From Chloroflexota bacterium (lineage in GTDB: Bacteria; Chloroflexota; Anaerolineae; Aggregatilineales; Phototrophicaceae): a stretch of DNA of 64,000 nucleotides. Under the pieces are notes generated by a model. That model was not told the origin of the DNA, did no database searches, and saw only the letters and a program-made list of their open reading frames with translations. The stretch is taken from positions 1-64,000 of the forward strand of contig JACRPS010000020.1 in assembly GCA_016223085.1 (NCBI GenBank). The letters run 5' to 3'. Shown here piece by piece: positions 59,454 through 64,000 of the stretch (position 1 is the stretch's first letter; each line of letters starts with the position of its first letter). The translations under genes and the position numbers were made by a program.

Positions 59454-60941
59454 ATGTCTGCTGTTTTTCGCCGCTTCTGGCCGGCGGCCACGATCTCACC
59501 CGAAACCTCTGCCCGTGTTGACCGCGAAGGACGCGTCTGGCTGGTTGGCCTGCTGGCGCTGTTTGCGATCGCGGTGTTCCTCGTCGTCGGCATCCGCCTC
59601 ACCTACCTGTACCCGGACGAGTACCTGGTTTATCGTTTCACCCGCGACGATCTGGGGTATACGGTGACGTACCTCGCGGAACACGACATTCAGGGGCCGC
59701 TGTGGTTTGCCCTCTTCTGGGGCTGGCGGCAACTGGCCGGCACAAGCGAGTTTGCAGGCCGGATGCTGGCGCTGCTGTTCAGTCTGCTGACACTGGCGGT
59801 GCTGTATCAGATCGGACGCAACTGGTTTGGCGCGGCGCGGGCTGGCGTTTATGCCATGCTGGCGCTGACCGGGATGAACCTGTTTTTCCAGTTTGCGCTG
59901 GGAATTCGCCCGTATGCGCTGGCGCTGCTGCTGGCGAGCCTGTCCATGTTCAGCTTTTACCGCTGGGTGAAAGCGGGAAAGGTGCGCTGGGGGGTGGGCT
60001 ACGCGGTCACGGTGGCGGCGATGCTGTACGTCCATTACTTCCTGTCCCTGCTGGTTTTGATTCAAGCGCTGGTATTTGCTGCCCTGTTCGTGCGGCAGCC
60101 ATCGCGCCGGCTGTTCCGGCAAGCGCTCGGCCTGATGCTGCTGGTGTTGTTGTTATGGTCACCCTGGCTGCCCAGTTTTCTATACCAGATCAGGAACTTA
60201 CGGGAAGCGGAGCTGATCGGTGGTAACGCCCGTGGCGTGCTGGGTGTGGGGACAACGACGGTGGCAACATCACTGGACGCCATATGGGGGCTGATACAGG
60301 CCGCCACCAACGGACAGGCGTGGTTGTATGCGATTGTCCTGCTGGCGGGCGTGGTGCTGCTATGGCGCAGGACGGCGTACCGCCTCGCGCTGGCGTGGGC
60401 GCTCGGTCTGCCGGCGGTTGCCTTCCTGATAAACACGGTGGTGGCGGTCTACGCCCCGCGTTATATCCTGAGCTTCATCCTGGGGCTGGCGCTGGCGCTG
60501 GGCGCGGCGCTGGCGGCACTGCCGCTGCGCGTGCGCTGGCTGGCTCTGGTGGTCTTCACGGCGATCAGCCTGTGGGCGCTGCCCTCGCAGCTTCCCAAAG
60601 ACCGCATCCCGTACCGCGATATTGTGGCAACCTTTGCGGCGGCGGCGCGGGCGGGGGACGCACTGTTTTATGACCGGGCCAACGAGAGTGACGACGTGTG
60701 GAAGTGGGAAGTGGGGCGGCAGTTCGCCCCCAACTGGGGCGGCTATCGCGTCAAAACGGTGGAGGAGGCGATTGCGGCGGAGCGGGTGTGGTTCATCACG
60801 GCGGACTGGTTGAACCCGGCGGTGCAGGCCAACTTTTACGCGATTGAAGCGACACATCCGTTACAGCAGGTGATCGGGGATTGCAACCGCTACTGGTGTT
60901 TTATCATCCAACTGCTGGAGAAAGTTCCGAGTTCCGAGTGA
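59454..60941 (+). CDS. GT39-like membrane glycosyltransferase
   Basis: YPDEYLVYRFTRDDLGYTVTYLAEHDIQGPLWFALFWGW; multi-TM. Confidence 0.8.
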   Translation: MSAVFRRFWPAATISPETSARVDREGRVWLVGLLALFAIAVFLVVGIRLTYLYPDEYLVYRFTRDDLGYTVTYLAEHDIQGPLWFALFWGWRQLAGTSEFAGRMLALLFSLLTLAVLYQIGRNWFGAARAGVYAMLALTGMNLFFQFALGIRPYALALLLASLSMFSFYRWVKAGKVRWGVGYAVTVAAMLYVHYFLSLLVLIQALVFAALFVRQPSRRLFRQALGLMLLVLLLWSPWLPSFLYQIRNLREAELIGGNARGVLGVGTTTVATSLDAIWGLIQAATNGQAWLYAIVLLAGVVLLWRRTAYRLALAWALGLPAVAFLINTVVAVYAPRYILSFILGLALALGAALAALPLRVRWLALVVFTAISLWALPSQLPKDRIPYRDIVATFAAAARAGDALFYDRANESDDVWKWEVGRQFAPNWGGYRVKTVEEAIAAERVWFITADWLNPAVQANFYAIEATHPLQQVIGDCNRYWCFIIQLLEKVPSSE

Positions 60942-61261
60942 GCGAGTTCCGAGTTAAAAGCCAAGGGGCAGGGTTTGGGCTTCGTCCGGTAAATTCCTGA
61001 TATTGTTTTCCGCAGGGGCGCAAGGCCCCCCTACAAATGTCGGTGGCGTTACGTGAAACAGTTGCCAGACAGAGCAGTTAGAAAGATGAGGACACCGGGT
61101 TCCGGTTAAGAAGAAAAGTTACATACTCTTCTGTAATCCCGATTGAGTCCAATTTCCAATATTGGTTTTATTTGGGCGGTATAACCTTTGTGCTACCATT
61201 CCGTATAGACGTTGCCGGGGGCGACCCACCAGGTCGCCCCTACTGTTGAACAGGTACAGGT

Positions 61262-63037
61262 ATGGCTTCAGAGTTTGTCGCGCGCGTGGGCTTCAAAACC
61301 GATCACTCCAGCCCGGTCAGGTTTATCTGGTCACACATCATCCGGCATCCAGTTGTTGCTGTATTGATGGTTATTGGCGCGTTCAGCAACGCGGCGCTGG
61401 CGGGGGCTGTGCCAGTATTCATCGGGCAGGCGTTTAACGCCGTGATCGCGGGGCAGGGCAGCGAGGCGATTATCAGCATGGCCCTAGCGATTGTGGCATC
61501 ACAGCTTTTGCGCGCGGGTTTGCAACTGGTGCGGAACTTCTCGTCGGAGATTTTCGCGCAGCGTATCGAACGCGACGTGCGCGACGAACTGTATGCCAGC
61601 CTGCTGGGCAAGAGCATGACGTTTCATGATATGCAGCCGGTCGGTGAGATTATGGCACGGGTGACCAACGACGTGCGCGAAATGAACCTGATGATGAATC
61701 CCGGTTTTAACCTCATCATCGGGTCCGGGATGTTTTTGCTCGTGCCGCTGCTGACCTCACCAACCATTTACCCGTCGCTGATTCTGGTGCCGGCGGCATT
61801 CCTGACACTGTACATCTGGGCGCAGTACCGCTTCATCACCTCGCTGCACCCGATTGCCGAGGCGGTGCGGGCCGGGTTTGGCCGGATGAACGCCCGGCTG
61901 GCAGAAACGATTGAAGGGTTGCAGGTGGTGAAGGGCGCGGCGCGGGAGCAGCAGGAGATTGACGCCTTCGCGGACAAGGCCGACGAGGTTCGTGATTATT
62001 TCATCCAGCAGGGCGACATCGAAGCGCGCTATCTGCCGTACCTGATGCTGGGGCTGTCCATCTTCGCCGGTCTGCTTCACGCCGTGTATCTGTACCAGCT
62101 TGGGTTGATTGACACCGGCAAAATTGTTGCGTTCATGGGGCAGATTTTCCTGTTTGGCTTCCCGGTATTCACGTCCATGCGGTCGCTATCGCAGGTAGCG
62201 CTGGGGTACGCCAGCGCGAGCCGCATCCTGAACATAATCAACACCGAAACCGACCTTGACCAGAACCGCAGCGGCCACAACCAGCCGATACAGGGCGCGG
62301 TGGAATTTAAACATGTGACGTTCGGCTATGTGGAAGGCAACCCGGTGCTGCACGACGTGTCGTTTAAGATCGAACCGGGGCAGACGGTCGCTATCGTGGG
62401 GCAGACCGGCGCGGGCAAAAGCACCGTCACCAAACTGCTGAATCGTATCTATGATGTAGACGCCGGGCAGGTATGCGTGGACGACGTGGACGTGCGTGAC
62501 TGGAATCTGGCCGGGCTGCGATCGCAGATCAGCGTCATCGAGCAAGATATTTTCCTGTTCAGCCGGACGATTGCGGAGAACATCGCGTTCAGCAAGCCGG
62601 ACGCGACGCAGGAACAGATCGAAGACGCGGCGCGGAAGGCCCAGGCGCACGAGTTCATTACGAGCTTTGCCGACGGTTACCAGACGGTCGTCGGGCAACG
62701 CGGCGTCACGTTAAGCGGCGGGCAGCGCCAGCGGCTGGCGATTGCGCGCGCGTTCCTGAGCGACCCGCCGATTCTGGTACTGGACGACAGCACCAGCGCG
62801 ATTGACAGCGCCACCGAAGACCTGATTCAGCGGGCGATCTGGGCGGCCTCGCGGGGCCGGACGACGATTCTCATCACACACCGTCTGTCGCAAATTCGGT
62901 GGGCGGACCACATCATCGTGCTGCGGCAGGGGCGGGTGGTGGCGCAGGGCAAACACGACGACCTGCTGCGCACGTCGGAAGCCTACCGCCGTATCTTCGC
63001 GCGGTATGAGAAGCCGGTGGAGAAGGTGGTTTCGTAA
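61262..63037 (+). CDS. ABC exporter half-transporter (TMD-NBD)
   Basis: GQTGAGKSTVTKLLNRIYD Walker A; LSGGQRQRLAIARAFL signature; ILVLDDSTSAID. Confidence 0.95.
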   Translation: MASEFVARVGFKTDHSSPVRFIWSHIIRHPVVAVLMVIGAFSNAALAGAVPVFIGQAFNAVIAGQGSEAIISMALAIVASQLLRAGLQLVRNFSSEIFAQRIERDVRDELYASLLGKSMTFHDMQPVGEIMARVTNDVREMNLMMNPGFNLIIGSGMFLLVPLLTSPTIYPSLILVPAAFLTLYIWAQYRFITSLHPIAEAVRAGFGRMNARLAETIEGLQVVKGAAREQQEIDAFADKADEVRDYFIQQGDIEARYLPYLMLGLSIFAGLLHAVYLYQLGLIDTGKIVAFMGQIFLFGFPVFTSMRSLSQVALGYASASRILNIINTETDLDQNRSGHNQPIQGAVEFKHVTFGYVEGNPVLHDVSFKIEPGQTVAIVGQTGAGKSTVTKLLNRIYDVDAGQVCVDDVDVRDWNLAGLRSQISVIEQDIFLFSRTIAENIAFSKPDATQEQIEDAARKAQAHEFITSFADGYQTVVGQRGVTLSGGQRQRLAIARAFLSDPPILVLDDSTSAIDSATEDLIQRAIWAASRGRTTILITHRLSQIRWADHIIVLRQGRVVAQGKHDDLLRTSEAYRRIFARYEKPVEKVVS

Positions 63038-63039
63038 AG

Positions 63040-63182
63040 TCGCCGGACGCTGAAAGCCGGACGGCTGAATGAAGAAAGCCACCTGAAGGTGGCTGGACAG
63101 ACTGTGTGCAAGGGTGTACAGCCCGTTGAAAGCAGGCTTACCAAAGTGGTTCAACCAGGGAGCTTCCAGCCCTGGCGGTGCA
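63040..63182. repeat. Covarying hairpin array between the two ABC half-transporters
   Basis: GCCGGACGCTGAAAGCCGGACGGC; AGCCACCtgaaGGTGGCT; CCAGGGagcttccagCCCTGG. Confidence 0.72.
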
Positions 63183-63273
63183 AACGGTTAGTCCGGTTCA
63201 TATGGGGCGCACGGCGGAGCGCCCTATAAAAAACCGTCACCGAAATTGAAGATCAGCACGAAACGGAATGGGT

Positions 63274-64000
63274 ATGGGTTTCTTTGGCTCGCTTGAACAG
63301 GAAAAATACGACCGGCAGTACGGCGACGCCTATCTGCTGAAGCGCATCGGGCAGTATCTGTTCCAGTACCGCCGCTGGCTGCTGACCATGATCGGGGCGT
63401 TGATTGGCATCTCGTTTATCGGTTCGCTGTACCCGATTCTCGTTTCTGCGACGGTGGACGCACTGGAAGCGGACAACGCCGCGCAAATCGTCCCGCTGCT
63501 GCTAGGGGCGCTGCTGCTCACGGCGCTGTTCGACTACGCGCTGGCCTGGACGCGCCGCGCGGCGACCAGCCGGTTAATCGGCCACGCGGTCAGCCAGATG
63601 CGTAAGGATGCGTTCGCCGCCGCCGTTAACCGCGATCTGGCGTTTTACGATGAGGAGAAGTCCGGCAAGGTGGTCAGCCGCATCACCAGCGACACGCAGG
63701 AATTTGGGCAGGTGCTGGTGCTGACGGGCGACATTCTGACCCAGTTTATTGAACTGATCGTGCTGGTGGTGGTGCTGTTCACCCGTGACTGGCGGCTGAC
63801 GCTGCTGCTGATGCTGTGGATCCCGGTATTTCTGGGGCTGTCGCTGTTCTTCCGCTGGCTGGCGCGCAAGGCCGGACGGCAGGGGGCGCGGGCGATGGCC
63901 GCCGTCAACGACAACATTCAGGAGAGTGTGTCCGGCATCAGCGTTGCCAAAAACTTCCGCCGCGAGGCGATGATCTACGACGAATTTACGGAGATCAACC
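63274..64000 (+). CDS. Second ABC exporter half-transporter, truncated by the window edge
   Basis: ATG at 63274 opens MGFFGSLEQEKYDRQYGDAYLLKRIGQYLFQYRRWLLTMIGALIG… through to the edge. Confidence 0.9.
   Translation, partial: MGFFGSLEQEKYDRQYGDAYLLKRIGQYLFQYRRWLLTMIGALIGISFIGSLYPILVSATVDALEADNAAQIVPLLLGALLLTALFDYALAWTRRAATSRLIGHAVSQMRKDAFAAAVNRDLAFYDEEKSGKVVSRITSDTQEFGQVLVLTGDILTQFIELIVLVVVLFTRDWRLTLLLMLWIPVFLGLSLFFRWLARKAGRQGARAMAAVNDNIQESVSGISVAKNFRREAMIYDEFTEIN

Overview
This 64 kb window looks chromosomal and Chloroflexota-like, judged by protein flavour and repeat style only; no phylogeny was run. Most of it is ordinary: glnS, murI, rplS, uppP, an Opp/Dpp-type peptide ABC transporter, a liu/atu-like acyl-CoA catabolic cluster (biotin carboxylase/BCCP, carboxyltransferase, acyl-CoA dehydrogenase, enoyl-CoA hydratase, split AtuA), two KimA-like permeases, several sensor kinases, membrane glycosyltransferases and a heterodimeric ABC exporter that runs off the right edge. 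The unusual content is a dense population of short dispersed repeats. (1) About 25 copies of a ~28 bp GTAG...CTAC palindrome occur in several core variants (GGCATGCC, GATATATC, GAACCGCCGGTTC, GACCTACCAGGTC). Five copies sit in frame inside four protein-coding genes, always in the reading frame that gives VG(T/A)R(H/Y)(A/I)V(S/P)L or an equivalent. (2) Two of the cores also occur inside larger ~80-100 bp nested palindromic elements (types A and B). One A copy is inserted inside a B copy, and intact B copies elsewhere act as the empty site. (3) A lone Y1 (IS200/REP-type) transposase gene is flanked on one side by a type A element and on both sides by a second family of covarying hairpins. Together this resembles a REP/RAYT-like or Rickettsia-palindromic-element-like system that inserts short peptides into host proteins. 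Other points of interest are a tandemly repeated secreted deacetylase-like protein with a 71 bp deletion and frameshift in one repeat, orphan toxin-antitoxin-like genes, a standalone McrA-type N-terminal domain, and an AtuA gene split around a methyltransferase.
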